DNA of 64,000 bases from Diphasiastrum complanatum (Eukaryota; Streptophyta; Lycopodiopsida; Lycopodiales; Lycopodiaceae): assembly GCA_029204225.1 (NCBI GenBank), contig CM055096.1:29630995-29694994 (forward strand), in the 5' to 3' direction. Positions 1 to 14,873 of the stretch are shown piece after piece. Every line of letters begins with the position of its first letter. Positions within the stretch are counted from its first letter, which is position 1. A model generated the notes under the pieces. The model made no database searches and was not told where the DNA came from. It was given only the letters and a program-made list of their open reading frames with translations. A program made the position numbers and the translations under genes.

Positions 1-410
1 CTGAATCGATGCAGACTACTTAGAGCTTTTCTGCTTCTGTCGTTTCGAGCTCTTGTTGACATATAGAGCATGAGACAAAGAGGTAGATGAAGTGTCTTGA
101 CTTCTTCGATTACGTCTCTCACATCATATAGTGAGCTCAGGATGTCCCAAACTTCTTTCGAAGTTTTGGCTTCAACTATGTGGCCAATTTGAGTATCTGA
201 TATATTGAGGATAATAAGCGCAAAAGCTTTACCGTCCTTCGATTTCCATTTTGAGTCGACTGTGTCGTCTTCAGGCTTCACTTCGATACTTGTAACAACA
301 TCCCACAACTCGTTGGCGATTAGCAAGGTCTTCATCTTAAATTTCCATAAATGATAATTGGATCCATTCAGCTTGTCTATGATAAGACCGAATTTACTTT
401 GAGAATTCAT
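1..410 (-). mobile_element. Ty1/copia gag (UBN2-type) fragment, cut by window edge
   Basis: Reading the minus strand from the ATG at 410 gives one open frame to the window edge, beginning MNSQSKFGLIIDKLNGSNYH and running through LWKFKMKTLLIANELWDV and ALIILNISDTQIGHIVEAKT. The order L-x-G-S-N-Y-x-x-W, then a central KDGKAFALIILNI block and TSKEVWDILSSLYD, is the plan of plant copia Gag (UBN2 family), which forms the virus-like particle. The end of the readable part loses the expected Gag sequence, suggesting a frameshift. The PBS and LTR lie directly upstream on the same strand. The same family recurs near 33 kb. Confidence 0.85.
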
Positions 411-589
411 CTGGAACTTTAGACTGTCGATAATTCGATTGTCGTTAAGAGAAAGATACAATGCTGTGGAAATCAATTCTCTGATACCGAAACAAATTGA
501 TTCGAACTAAAGAATAACTTGATATCGCGAATGATATCAAGTATAACAGTTTTCGCTTTGATATAGTATTAGGCCTTGAAGAATCAACA

Positions 590-600
590 CTCTGATACCA
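590..600 (-). other. copia primer binding site (initiator tRNA-Met type)
   Basis: The minus strand reads TGGTATCAGAG immediately beside the LTR end. This is the classical plant copia primer binding site, complementary to the 3' end of initiator tRNA-Met. It fixes the element's orientation and the LTR boundary at 600/601. Confidence 0.85.
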
Positions 601-1969
<1,369 letters not shown>

Positions 1970-2205
1970 TCTTTTTGCAAGAGAGATGTATCAGTAGCGA
2001 GGGAGGGGAGGGACACATCGAGACCAACAGCGAGAGGGGGAGGGGCGCATCGGGATCAACAACGAGGGGGGAGAGAGATGTATCAACAGCGAGGGAGGGC
2101 ATGGGTGCATCGGGATCAACAGCAAGGGGGGAGATGGATCAGCAGCGAGGGGGTTCAGGGAGAGGATCAGCAACGAGGGGGAGAGAGAGGAGCACTTTTC
2201 TATGA
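1970..2205 (+). repeat. G-rich degenerate minisatellite
   Basis: About eight imperfect copies of a core close to ATCAACAGCGAGGGGG, spaced roughly 25-35 bp, often followed by GAGAGATG or GGGCATCGGG. The array ends just before the 209-bp GA tract. The open frame at 1808-2446 spans both repeats and is not a credible protein. Confidence 0.75.
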
Positions 2206-2216
2206 GGAGCCATTTC

Positions 2217-3859
<1,643 letters not shown>

Positions 3860-3860
<1 letters not shown>

Positions 3861-4260
3861 ATGTGTCCATCCTTCCATCGCTGATTGGAGGAGGCTAATA
3901 ACGTGAAGAATTCTATGAACAGATAGCACGAGTTCGTGGTCCATCGTTGGACAGTTAGCCATGCATGAATTCACAGTATTATCATCTGAAAAAGGAGACC
4001 ACTCTCCTGTCCATCGCTGGAACAATAGGGTCTCTATGTGTAGATTTGGTGAGTAAATGTGAGTCTATTATGCCTATGCAATCCATCGCTGGATAGCACA
4101 TAGCACTATCGATACACTTTCATCTTATGAGAAATATTTCAGCGATCTGTCCATCACTGGACAATTATCTGCTTCCATCGCTGGACAGTGCCCATTCCTA
4201 ATCATAAAAAAAACATAAAGTATGTGCAGGAGTGAGGCAGCCCTCCATTGCTGCTCACTG
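3860..4260. repeat. Cluster of short CCATCGCTGG hairpin motifs
   Basis: The inverted repeat TGTCCA-TCGC-TGGACA and variants occur at about 3939-3952, 4009-4025, 4080-4094, 4149-4164 and 4173-4187, with decayed copies at 3866 and 4241. Each could fold into a small stem of 5-6 bp with a 4-nt loop. Spacing is irregular, so it is not a simple tandem array. A similar CCATCGCTG motif set lies inside the CACTA-type element at 18.3-19.0 kb. Confidence 0.6.
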
Positions 4261-5340
4261 AGTCATAAGGACTTTTAGCAAATTGCACTTTGCCAAGCAA
4301 GAGGAATATAAAGGTAAAAAGGCTAAAATTCTACGTCATACGATCAACAATGAAAGGGATTATAATCTCGTGGGTGGACGAAATGTAATGACGAGCAACA
4401 AATTTTGGATTTCATTCAAAATCTCAACTAGTCATCTAGGATATGTGACAATGCAAAGGTATGGAACTATACATTCAATGCAAAAAAATAAAATGTTTGG
4501 AAGTGAAGCTATGGTACATTATGCGATTTTCTATAATGAGATGAGAGTAAATCCCTTAAGAAAACTATTGACAAGAATCTAAATGCTAGAAATGCCATAG
4601 TAGGATTCAAAAAACATGGTAACGAAATTCAAAACATTTCCACAGTCTTCCTAATAAGATAATAAGGTAGGGACACACTAGCCAAGGAAATTTAGTTAAT
4701 AAGATTTGTATTGAGAGACATCCAAAAAAATATTAAATAAAGAACTCATACTTTTGAATGAGTTTATATTAGACAATGACTCATACGCTGGCATCTATGA
4801 ACTTTCAATAAAATATATCATTCTATTTGTCATTCAATGAGCTATTCATACTATCTTGTATTATGTGTCTACAAATTTTCATTCGTTGTTAAGTAAAATT
4901 TGAAAGAAACTTTGGCAATGGAAAATCACTAGGATTGATATTACTGTGCAAATAAGCCAAATTTCTAATTAATTATGGATGTTACGATACTATGAGATCT
5001 AAAATTTTGAAGTTGTAAATCTCAATGCATCCTTGGTTTTGGAATATGTGATTATTCTTGGATTGGTCGAGAAGCTTGCTTTATAGTATTGGAAAGGTTT
5101 GAATTTAGCAAGGAGTTGTTCAGGCTAGTAAACATTACCAAATCTCCCACCCAAACTACATATACTTAAAAGTAAATATCCTAAACAACAGCATGCAAAA
5201 AGGTGCAGTTATGTTCTCCAAAAACTTCAATCCAAAACAATTTCGCTATATTACTATGAGACTAACGTGCTCTTTAATTGATAATCAATTGTCGCAGAAG
5301 AGAATAGTTAATAATAAATAATTGTCATTAACTAGATAAA
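4261..5340. other. Unassigned intergenic stretch with one unrecognised ORF
   Basis: An open frame of 99 codons at 4283-4582 (plus) has no motif or family resemblance that I can see and lacks neighbours of its own kind. The rest is AT-rich with no recognised element. I do not call a gene. Confidence 0.4.
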
Positions 5341-5344
5341 ATTG

Positions 5345-5905
5345 TAAATGATCAAAGGTTTCCAGCAGGAATATCCAATGGATGTAATAGGCCATTAGCT
5401 TTTATCCTTTCTATTTTATTAAATTGACAATTAGTACATTTAAGTACATAAGCATGTACTTGACTTTTCATCTTAGGCCACACTAAATCAAAAGTTCCTT
5501 GTATACCTGGATGTCTTGCGCATGGACTATCATGACACTCATGTAGAATTAGGGCCCTAATTGTGTCATTCTTTGGTACACATATTCTGCCCTTACGAAA
5601 TAAAATCCCATTTCATATAGAAAATTCCATTTCAGTCTTTCCTAGATTCGAGGAATCCTGTGTACTCGAATCGACCCCAGAAAGTACTTGTTGCCAATAC
5701 TTTCCAAAAAATGGATTGAACTCAAAAAGTCCTTGGAGAGACTAAAATAATCTCGGTTGTATATCAATAAAGCTTAACTAATTAATAACCGGTAAACGAC
5801 CCAAATCATCCTCTAGAGTGTTTTGACTTCCTTTACAATATCGTATTGAGAAGTCAAATACCTGCATTAGCTCACCCCATCTAGCTTGTCTCCCTTTTAA
5901 ATATG
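5345..5905 (-). mobile_element. Ty3/gypsy RNase H - integrase zinc-finger remnant
   Basis: On the minus strand, about 5905-5775 reads GRQARWGELMQVFDFSIRY then CKGSQNTLEDDLGRLP. This is the end of a gypsy RNase H domain (compare the usual ARW...E..F.I.Y..G..N..AD.LSR). Around 5600-5345 it reads IRALILHECHDSPCARHPG and later YVLKCTNCQFNK, the H-H-C-C zinc finger of integrase. The usual linker between them is broken by stops. The catalytic integrase core is not seen, so this is a dead fragment. Confidence 0.8.
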
Positions 5906-5945
5906 TAGCATCCCAGAATGTTGGATCTTCGGCATCCACACCGGC

Positions 5946-6025
5946 TATGGCTCCAACTAGCTTGACTATGGCAGTCTCCCAACTAGTCTACGCTATGGCT
6001 TCTCCAACTAGCTTGGATATGGATG
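5946..6025. repeat. Short tandem repeat, about 25-bp unit
   Basis: Three to four imperfect copies of a unit like GCTATGGCTTCTCCAACTAG lie beside the gypsy remnant. Confidence 0.6.
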
Positions 6026-9000
6026 CAAGAAGATAGTCATTAGCATAGTTGTGAGTATTCTGATGGGTAAGATCCACTCTTCTGAATCTCTTTTCTCTAC
6101 TTAGCAACTAAACCCAAATGACGGCTTAACCTAAAAGATAAAACCCTAAACTAAATCTCCTCCGCTAAGGCTTACCCTACTAGAGAATGGAGGGCCTAGA
6201 TTAACTTACCTTGTTGCAAGATCAATACTGTACAATACAATGTGAAGTAACACAGTACGTGAAAGCACACAAGGGAGAACACTCAGAGAGAAAAGATAGG
6301 CATATATTGCAAATGAGGTTCTTCTCGAAAATGGACTCTTCCACTCCTATTTATACTTGGAATGGTGGTCACTTATAGAAATGCACTATGGGACAAGTAA
6401 GCCACATAGACTAACTTAACTTTGAATCACACTGGTGCCATGGGACAAACCCCCAATAGGCCTTTGTGACTAACTTCTTCTTAACTTGAAATTACATATC
6501 TATGTGCAATGCCCATGGCAATTTAAACTTAAAACTTAATAACTTAAGCCAGTACGAATACCGTAAAAGCCTAAACTTGCTGGGCAAGTTCTACGTTTAA
6601 ATCCTATCCTGCTAGAATATTCCTTGGAATATCAGCCTACATTATCATCTCCGTTAAGAACTTGGCAGTCCCACGCCAAGTGCAATGTTTAGACCCCGCT
6701 CCTTATGGTGCTGGAGGAGTCAAAGTTGGTGCAGCTTGTAGATATGGAACTTTTTGTAAAGTGATGCTCCGTAGGAGATGAATCTTTGAAGAAGTATGCG
6801 TGTCTCCAGAAGATTTGAATTGAAGCAGAGTGGAGTTGGCTCGTTGATGACTTGCTTCCAATTGCTCACACAAATGATTCAACGGATGATGTACACGAGC
6901 TTAGTATTTCTTGAGACATGATGTGAATGCCACACAAGGAGTTACTGAATGGCAGTGAGATGAAGATGGAGTGGGTGTGATAGAGGGTGTTGAAATCTTG
7001 GAAGTGGTGAAGGTGGATATATGGAAGTGGCTAGATGGATCAAAATTCCTTTACTCATTATTGTCTTTTGAAGCACTTTTGGCAGCAGAGGTTTCCCATT
7101 TGACTGAGGGGTGGACCCCAAAGAGATTCCTCACCCCCTCCCTTCCACTTACTAAATTCAAATACTTAAAGTTTGAAATTAAGTTTTTATTTTATTCACA
7201 CATTTCAATGTGCTTTAAACTTTAGCCAATAATCTTTATTACTTGGCTTTCTTATTTATTTTAAATTATCAAACTTTTACCCATAAATCATGAACATAAA
7301 AATTTTCTTGACTACCTTAAACTGTTTTTTTTTTTTTTTTCAGTCATTCAAATTCCTATCTTGGCCCACCATTTTCAGGAATGTTTAACCACAAGCCCAA
7401 ACTCACTAGCTTTAAATCCTAAATCGTTACCCACAAGCTTTTATCCATGGGCCAAAAAATGCATAATTAAAAAAAAAGGAGAGGGATGGGGTGAGGGGAG
7501 TTCTTCACAGAGTTCAAGAACTCTTCAAGCGGTCGTGAATGTATAGAGGCGTGTATTTTTTTTTTTTTTGGATTTAAGACATGGCTCATTATCATTGTTG
7601 AGAACCTCTAACATCCTTGAGTTTGTTGCTTCAAGCACCGTGAATTTTATCAATGGTATGCTGTAGATGTCGTAGATTTGTCTGCTTCATGAAGTACTGT
7701 AGTTGACAAACTAGAGCAGTGCAGATTGATCCATCGGGGAAGAATGAAGACTTGAGACAAGGATGGGGGAAGTGAGATGAAGCTGCAAGATGTAGTATAT
7801 GGTGGAACATGAGAGAATGAATGGATGAAAAAAAGGAATGAGATGGGTCTTGTGTGGATTTACATATCTGTCCATAATATAACCAATGCTCTTTGTACAA
7901 TTCTCCACGGAATCATCATGGCTCATCTTTGAAAGCTTTGTCATTGAGATTGTGCGCTCATAGCTTCAATCTCTGATTGACTTGAGATTTCTTCAATTTA
8001 CATAGGCCTATGGGATGTCGCTCGCTGATGACTTGTGCTTTTTTGTGGCCTCCGCAGATAATTGAATGGATGATGTACAACAACGGTAGTATGGGCAACC
8101 ACTGCTCAATGTACATTTTTCAAATGAAGCATTGTTGTTGGCATTGGTAGGAACACTGGTCATCTACGTCGATTTGCACATAGATTTTGCCCTTGATGTG
8201 ACTTGAGAACCCTTCACGGGTACAAGTTACCACTTTATTGATGATTTGATGGCCATGGTGAGGTGATTGGAAAAGCGTGGATATTGTAGCGCTTACGTAA
8301 AGCCAAATGCTTATTGATGATGGTGGTGGTGGCATTGTCGCAAATATTTTAGCTTGTTGGGAAGATGGATCTTTTGCTAGATCATGGTTGCAATCTGATA
8401 AGATGCTCCTTTTGTTGTCAAACTGAGCATTTGTTGTTGAAGTCCTTGACTGCTCTTTTTGTTCATATTGAAAGTTGTTGAAATCATTAGTAAAGACGTA
8501 GAGATATATCCCAATGAAAATTCGTGTGATACTGCAATTGTAGAGGTAGAATAAAATTGCTGATGAAATATCACCTACAACTAGACGAGGTAAGAATATA
8601 TGACCAAGATGTTGGTGGTAATTGTGAATATGTACAGGCCTAAGTATAAAGATATCTCACTGTTTCACTTTTGGTGGTGACATATCTCATTTTCACGCTT
8701 GGATTGATGATGCTAAGTTTCCAAATTTTGATCTTTCGAGAGGTACTGGGGTATGACTCTGCTAGTTTTAGCTCTGGAGAATTCGCACACAAGTGAAGAG
8801 GTTCGCACAAAGGGCAAGCTTGCGAGTACCTTGCAAGTACTATTTGAGGAAAGATCAAGAATTTGTATCGTTAGATAATTTGGAGGAGGTTGCTATGTTT
8901 CTCTCACCTTCTTTGGACTTTCTTGATATTTCTAGAGCCTCTGGTCCTTAGGGAAAAAGTACCTCCAACCTATTCGTACAGGACAATTTTGATCATTTTA

Positions 9001-9220
9001 AGGGGGCCTTTTTCGATTTCTTGGTCAAGAGATGTAAGTAGAGTATTTGCAAGGAGTCGTTTAGAGACATTTTGCCTCTGATCTGTTGGATTCTATACTC
9101 AGCCTAAAAACCATTCAATAATGAGCATCCCGAAAGCCCCCTGTCGAAGTCCAACTTTGCATTTTTCATATCTTCGCATTTTTTGCACTTTTCGTATTTT
9201 TCACAGTTTTTACACTTCGG
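6026..9220. other. Long repeat-like stretch without a recognised gene
   Basis: No conserved protein domain was found on either strand. The section near 6160-6190 and 6340-6420 resembles, loosely, the gypsy LTR at 38.0-38.6 kb (CTAAGGCTTACCC plus a nearby ACTTATGGGAC-like block), so part may be a decayed LTR. Two poly-T runs (7326 and 7557) flank an AT-rich piece. Minus-strand open frames at 8120-8335 and 8377-8574 could be retroelement polyprotein debris, but no diagnostic motif is visible. Confidence 0.4.
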
Positions 9221-9224
9221 GTTT

Positions 9225-9665
9225 GTCAAAATCCGACTCAATCGACTTTGAAGTCTCTGAAGTGATCAAAGTCCGAAGTCCAACTGCGACTTCTCTCATG
9301 TATATTCACCAACTTATTCCATTCAACACCATCGACTTCAACTTCTTCATCAACTCACTCATCTGACTCCATCGACATCGACTTCATCGAAGTGCCCGAC
9401 ATCGAAGTACTCAACATCAAAATACCCAACATCGAAGTCCCCGACTTACTTCATTCCATCAACTTTGACTCTTATGTATATACTCAAAATCGACTTACTC
9501 AACATCTCACTCCACTCCATCACTTACTCGACATCGGTATACTCGACTTACTCGACATCGACATTTCAAACACTAACTTCATCATCAACTGGACTTCATC
9601 GACTTGCCCGACTTCATCGACTTTTCATAAACCCTCAACTAACTCGACATCGATATCATTGACAA
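9225..9665 (+). repeat. Degenerate TCGACTTCATCGA-type repeat
   Basis: Words such as ATCGACTTC, TCATCGA, CGACATCGA, TCGACTTAC and TCGAAGT recur many times over about 440 bp, building a low-complexity pyrimidine/CGA-rich array. Long open frames here (9392-9733, 9465-9662) follow from the repeat, with Thr/Ser/Ile-rich translations, and are not taken as genes. Confidence 0.6.
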
Positions 9666-9954
9666 TCCATCAAACTCTCAATAAAAGTCGATCCACATAT
9701 TGTCCACGTACAATCCAACATGTATGTAAATAAAATATCTCCAATGGAGGTTACCTACTATCAGGCGGTGCTAATTAACTAAGTAGTTCAAAATACCAAA
9801 ATATCTTTTCAATAAGGGCTACACCAGCTAGCATATATAGTTGATTAATCTGAAAAAAAAAAAACAACGATCAACAAGCTGAAGTTATTACTTCAAGCCA
9901 TTGTACTCAATTTTTCCAAACAATCAAGAGTACATTTCTGTCCCACTACTGGTC

Positions 9955-10400
9955 TGTTCTATTGAGCATTACTACTGTTCATTCTGTCAGAAATAGGATA
10001 GATAATGGAATGCAGAAACTTCCTACTTCCAATGCATGACTACGCCTATAAAAAATTGAACAAAGCAGTAGTGATGGAATCACGTTCAATCTTTAGCAAC
10101 TATCTTTGAAATTGCTAGATGCTAAGTGATTACATAGCCAAACATAAAGTATTGAATTCTCAGACAATTTCTATCGGTTACAAAAGCAATACAGAGATGC
10201 ATGCATTCTGACATATATTGAACGCAATAAGAAATAGTATTGATTCAGAAAAACAAAATCAGATGCTAATGAGCGCAAAAGAATAGTGGATAGAAACTGC
10301 GCACTCTAAGCTGTCTCTGAGTAACTGAGAATAAGTCTGATAATAAGTAGCTCTGCTGATAAGTAGTAGCGCAATAACAACTCCAAAATAAATCTCTGAA
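9955..10400 (-). repeat. Decayed copia LTR, same family as 601-1125
   Basis: Shares ordered blocks with the LTR at 601: GCATGACTACGCCTAT, an ACGTTCAATCT-like block, a TACATAGCCAAACAT block, then ACTCTAAGCTGTCTCTGA and AGTAGTAGCGCAATAAC. It starts near TGTTCTATTGAG with a damaged left end and has no PBS. A minus-strand pol fragment sits on its upstream side, so it is probably the 3' LTR of an internally deleted element. Confidence 0.7.
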
Positions 10401-10404
10401 AGAG

Positions 10405-10698
10405 TTTGTACAAGTAGCCACACCTTCTACCAAAAGCTAAAACTTTCCTAGATTTGTCAAGAATAGTGCATCCCTGTCTATCAAATTTGGCCCTATGACC
10501 ATATTTAGTGATTCTGCTTATTGAAAGCAGTTTTTTAGTAGGATTCGGAGTGTGAAGAACATTGGACAAAAATTTTACATACCTTTCTGGAATTCGACCT
10601 TGATTGTTCCTTGACCTTCTAACAATAACTGGCAGAATATTCATTGGTGGTCCATTAGGTGCTCCCTCTGGTGTCAGGTGCTCCCTCAGGTGGTCCAC
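10405..10698 (-). mobile_element. Scrambled copia pol fragment
   Basis: The minus-strand frame starting near 10698 reads a basic linker (VRRSRNNQGRIPERYVKF), as found before copia reverse transcriptase. It then passes directly into LLSISRITKYGHRAKF followed by DRQGCTILDKSRK and GRRCGYLYKL, which is the GAG-pre-integrase region that normally lies far upstream in pol. The frame then runs into the LTR. This order does not occur in an intact element, so a deletion or rearrangement joined two pol parts. Confidence 0.75.
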
Positions 10699-10699
10699 C

Positions 10700-12290
10700 T
10701 ATATCAACCATCTTTGCAAATGACTAACGACAATGAGATTTAGATTTTTCAATCAAATCCTATCTCTGATCAAATTTATAAAAATTTGATCACTTGACAA
10801 TAATTAGATTTTTGGTTTTGAAAAAAGGATCTTTGATCACGCGATCGCCACTTCTAAATATAAGAATTTCTCAGATTCAATATCAAAAGGTATCAAAATA
10901 TTTCAAAAATTTGATAGTGGCTAGATCTAGTAGATCAGAACTAAAAAATAGGGTTGGTGAAGGTTTTCTAGGAGAAGGTTAACTCAGTGAAGGTTCTTCA
11001 AAGCTATTTTAGGTAAAAACTCACTGATCTAGCTGTTTTTGACAAATCTGGTACTATTAACCATCAGTAAATTCACAATAGATAAATTTGGTACTGATAA
11101 AGCTCGGGTAGAACTGGCAAAGGTTCTTTTTGATGAACAATAATGTTTTTGCGGCTTGGCGAGGATTAAAGTGGACTTTTTGGATGATCCTGATAGATCT
11201 AACCTTCGTCGAAATAAAAAATGATAAAATATTATATTTAGAATCCTCAAACAAGCCGATGAAGGTTTTGGTGAAGGATCAAGCGTAACACTGTTATTTT
11301 TGCAAAAAAGAGTCTTTTTTGACAAAAAAAAGATGAATATGACAACTGTCCTTGACTAAATGTTCGCCCAACTCACTGATTATCAAAAATAGTATGTTGG
11401 ACTGACGCTGACTCTGGCAAAGTTTTTGATGAAGGTTCTTCTGAGAGAACTGATATTTTTGAAAAAAGGTGTTAAACTTTCCACAAAAGTTTATTAAAAA
11501 CTAGATGAACAGTGACTTTGGCCTTCTATTTTTGGTATTATCCTTCGCCGAGCTCACAGTAGATAAATCTGAATCACACCTATGTGCAGTAAATCGGACA
11601 AAGGTTCTTATTATGTTTTTTTGGATTTTTGGTGGTAATCTGATAATTTTTGTCCCGTTTCTAGAAATCTGCTAGAAATTAACCTTCTCCCTTCAAATTG
11701 AAGATTCTCTGTATGAAGGTGGTGCTGTCTACAACTCGCGGAAGGTTCTTTGCCATGGAGCAAAAAGTTATCAAGACTGATGACGATTTTGTCTCTTGTT
11801 TTACCAAATTTGACAGAATTGAACGATTTTTGTTGTTTTCTCTGATTTCTCAGATCCAAATGGATCTTAAAAATTGTGATATGTATGGCTTCCCCTGCTC
11901 AACAATCAAATTATATTTCAAACAAGAAAATCCACTCAAATCAAGCAAAATATCTCAAATTTAACCATATGATGCAATTTTATCCTTATGATGCCAAAAC
12001 AAAATCCCTAAATACAAGCTAACATCCATTCAACATGTTGAAAACTAAAAAATTGGCATAGCTCCCTAGCAATGGTGCGAAAATTGTAGTGGGCATTTCC
12101 TATCCTACCCCCAACCCTAGATCCAAGCACACAAGCATCAAAAAGATGAAGTTAGTTGCCACACGGAGGTTCGTTCCCATGAGAGCGACATCATATTTCA
12201 TAATCCAGCATGTATGTATTAACACTAAGATCCATTAACACTAAGCATCAACACTACATCCATTAACACTAATCCACAATGATAGAAACT
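10700..12290. repeat. Region with dispersed GAAGGTTCTT repeats
   Basis: The word GAAGGTT(C/T)T or a close variant occurs at about 10966, 10990, 11122, 11262, 11430, 11599 and 11741, roughly every 100-170 bp, with accompanying words such as ACTGAT and TTTTTGA. This suggests a very decayed tandem repeat of about 130 bp. No coding sequence recognised. The rest, to 12290, holds nothing identifiable. Confidence 0.45.
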
Positions 12291-12295
12291 TACTC

Positions 12296-12380
<85 letters not shown>

Positions 12381-12391
12381 ACACACACACA
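12296..12391. repeat. (CT)n(CA)n compound microsatellite
   Basis: A short CT run passes directly into about 75 bp of CA repeats with one interruption. Confidence 0.95.
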
Positions 12392-12829
12392 AAACATAAG
12401 AACAATCAATCCCAACAAGCATCAAATCCAAAAAATAGCAGACACAAAGAAAGCATGAGAGTTAGAGGAGGAGAGATGAAGTGCAAAGACATTCCTTATC
12501 CATTCCATAAGAGGGCCAACCTACTTGTATTGAAGAGAACATTTGTACAATATTCGAAACTACCACTATATATAGTGGATTGTAGGGTCTTGGCCTCAAT
12601 TCCTATTGGCCAATATCTACCTCCCTAACTATTCAAATTTGAAAAAGTGAGCCCATTCAAGAATTGGAGGGAACCAATTTGAAATTGAATTCTGGTGGGA
12701 ACCCCTATTTTATCACTAACTTGACTTTTAGGCCCTGCGATATTAAAAGTCCATCAAAAAGACCTAAATTCCTTTTATTAACTTCTAACTAATCAAATAA
12801 CTATGTGATCATCGATTGGACTTACACAC
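12392..12829. other. Unassigned spacer
   Basis: AT-rich with no domain recognised. It may be the outer part of the decayed LTR that follows. Confidence 0.4.
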
Positions 12830-13085
12830 GCTCCCTCACTTATTAACTAGGGTTAGGGTTGCCTCGATATCCGCAAACCCTCCAACAAACTCAAGTTTAG
12901 GGAATAGTGGAGTAGGACAAGTTTTTGTAAGTATATATAGACCCAATCAGCTAGGATTATTCTTTTGAAAATCCTAATCCATTACTAAACTCAAAAGTAC
13001 TTACTATTGATGCTCCTCTACATGCATATATAATCGTCAAACACCATGCACTCACTTATATAACATGCTATGATGTACATCTGAA
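12830..13085 (-). repeat. Decayed copia LTR fragment (family of 27623-28106)
   Basis: Shares an ordered set of words with the LTRs at 21.3 kb and 27.6 kb: GGAGTAGGACA...GTTT, TATATATAGACCC, then CCTCTACATGCAT and a CACCATGCACT block. The orientation is inferred from the copy at 27.6 kb, which has a PBS. Confidence 0.55.
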
Positions 13086-13467
13086 ATAGCTTTTGTTATC
13101 ATTTGTAAAGCTAGAATACCAAATTTTACAAAGACTCAATTTTCATCTCTTTAATGCTATCATGCATAGAAAAAGTAGAAGTATAGATGTTAAATAAATG
13201 TTTCAAATTTTTTAATATTTTTGTTGACAACAATTTGCTTTAGGTACATTTGTATATATTTCTATTGATACAAATATATGTTTTGACTTGTTAAACATTT
13301 TTGTTGAGAACAATTTTCTTTAGGTACATTTGTACATATTTCTACTCATACAAAGAATTCTCCCACCTTATAGACAAAGATCGTTGGGAGAAAAATTCTA
13401 TAATTCATCTTGTTGAAATTTCACAATTCTAGTTTGGTTCAACCACTTGTAAATTGTAATGTGGCCA

Positions 13468-14080
13468 TGTTGTGGAATGTCACACATGCCAAAATCATAG
13501 GTTACTCTTTTCTAAGTCATATCCCTAACCTAGTTTTGGAATGGGACATGAGGCAAAATTGTGCATAGATAGGCTAGAGAGATTCTAGGAGCTAAAAATA
13601 GCAATTTTTATATTGTTTTGGATCTCAAGATCTTAACCCCAAATTAGGGTGGATCTTGTGGCCTAGTAGGTTAAACATTAGGGTTAGGTCTTGGATGGAT
13701 AAAAAAAAGGCCTAAATGATCAGATCCGAGGCATTCATGTATATATATGTGATGGATTTGCCATCCAATTATGAGTAAAATTGAGATCTTCCTTCATGAC
13801 TAGTTCTGGTCTATCATTTGTGTGATGATTGCTATTGGCATTTGGTTTTTTGTAATCATTAGAAGGTTTGGAGGGTGCAGGTACATTACATAGGCTGCAA
13901 CAAGCCATACATCCACACGTGTGAAGTGTTTTGCATGATTTTGGAGCCAATTTGAGGAGTTCAAGCCAAGATAAGCTAGAAATCAATGTATAGGTTTGTG
14001 TTCTAGCTATTGGAACTTAATTAAGTGCTTTCTCCATCATTTCTAAGATCAATTGGACTTATTTTTATGCATCTTTAACA
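13468..14080 (+). repeat. Probable 5' LTR of a plus-strand copia element
   Basis: The right end is fixed by the PBS at 14081. The sequence ends in TTTAACA, and the nearest matching inverted terminus upstream is TGTTGTGG at 13468, giving a 613-bp LTR with TGTT...AACA ends. The left end is an inference, since no second LTR copy is present for comparison. Confidence 0.5.
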
Positions 14081-14092
14081 TGGTATCATAGC
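14081..14092 (+). other. copia primer binding site
   Basis: TGGTATCATAGC follows the LTR end. It is one base away from the usual tRNA-Met-type site TGGTATCAGAGC and lies in the expected place, about 800 bp ahead of gag. Confidence 0.75.
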
Positions 14093-14873
14093 CATTCCAA
14101 GAGATGTGCTATAAATCATGCTAGAATCATAAATTTTGATGCGATTCAGGCATTGATTGCTATATAGACATAATCTATGATTAGTGCCTCCAATTTTTGA
14201 TGTTGAGTGAAGAGGGATCTAATGGAATTTTATTTACAGGTTATTTAGCTTCAAAATCCGAGTTGAGGTCTTCTTTTATCAATTGGATCAAAATAGCAAG
14301 TTTTTTATGCTTCCTTCTTTTAGATGCCACTCGATTTGTGGAGTCAATCACAAGGAATAGTTTTCAATCATTCAGTAAGAAGGTAGATTATCATGATTGG
14401 TGCTATAATAGGTCATTATTAGGCTTATTAAAGTCCTTGAAAGTCATTTTTAGGTTCAGCCCTGGCAAGTACTCATCATAGAATGCAATTATAGCCAAGA
14501 TTGTGTTCAATTTTGCTTGTTTTTGTGATATCGTTTGGATCGATCATTGCATAATGATTCAACCTGACTTTGTAGGGATGATTTGTAGAGACATTTATGT
14601 GAATTTGATTCCTTTTGGTTTAGGTTAGGTGAATCCAAGTACCTTGTGAAGTTGAGATCAATGAGGCGGCAATTCTACATCCAATTTTCGTACCAATTCA
14701 AGCTCGTTTTCATTTTTCTTGTTTCAAATAGATTTGATTAAGCTCAAGATCAAGTAGCTTGTTGAGAGGTCAAGGTTTGAATCTTCTTAAGTCCCTAAGT
14801 AGTGGGATAGCTAGTTATTCAATCATTTCTATTTTGCATCCATTTTTGTGATCAAGCTCTTAATTAGAGAGAG

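Noticed and set aside
9392-9733. 113-codon open frame rich in Thr, Ser and Ile
   Set aside because: It follows the degenerate TCGA-word repeat and shows no domain.
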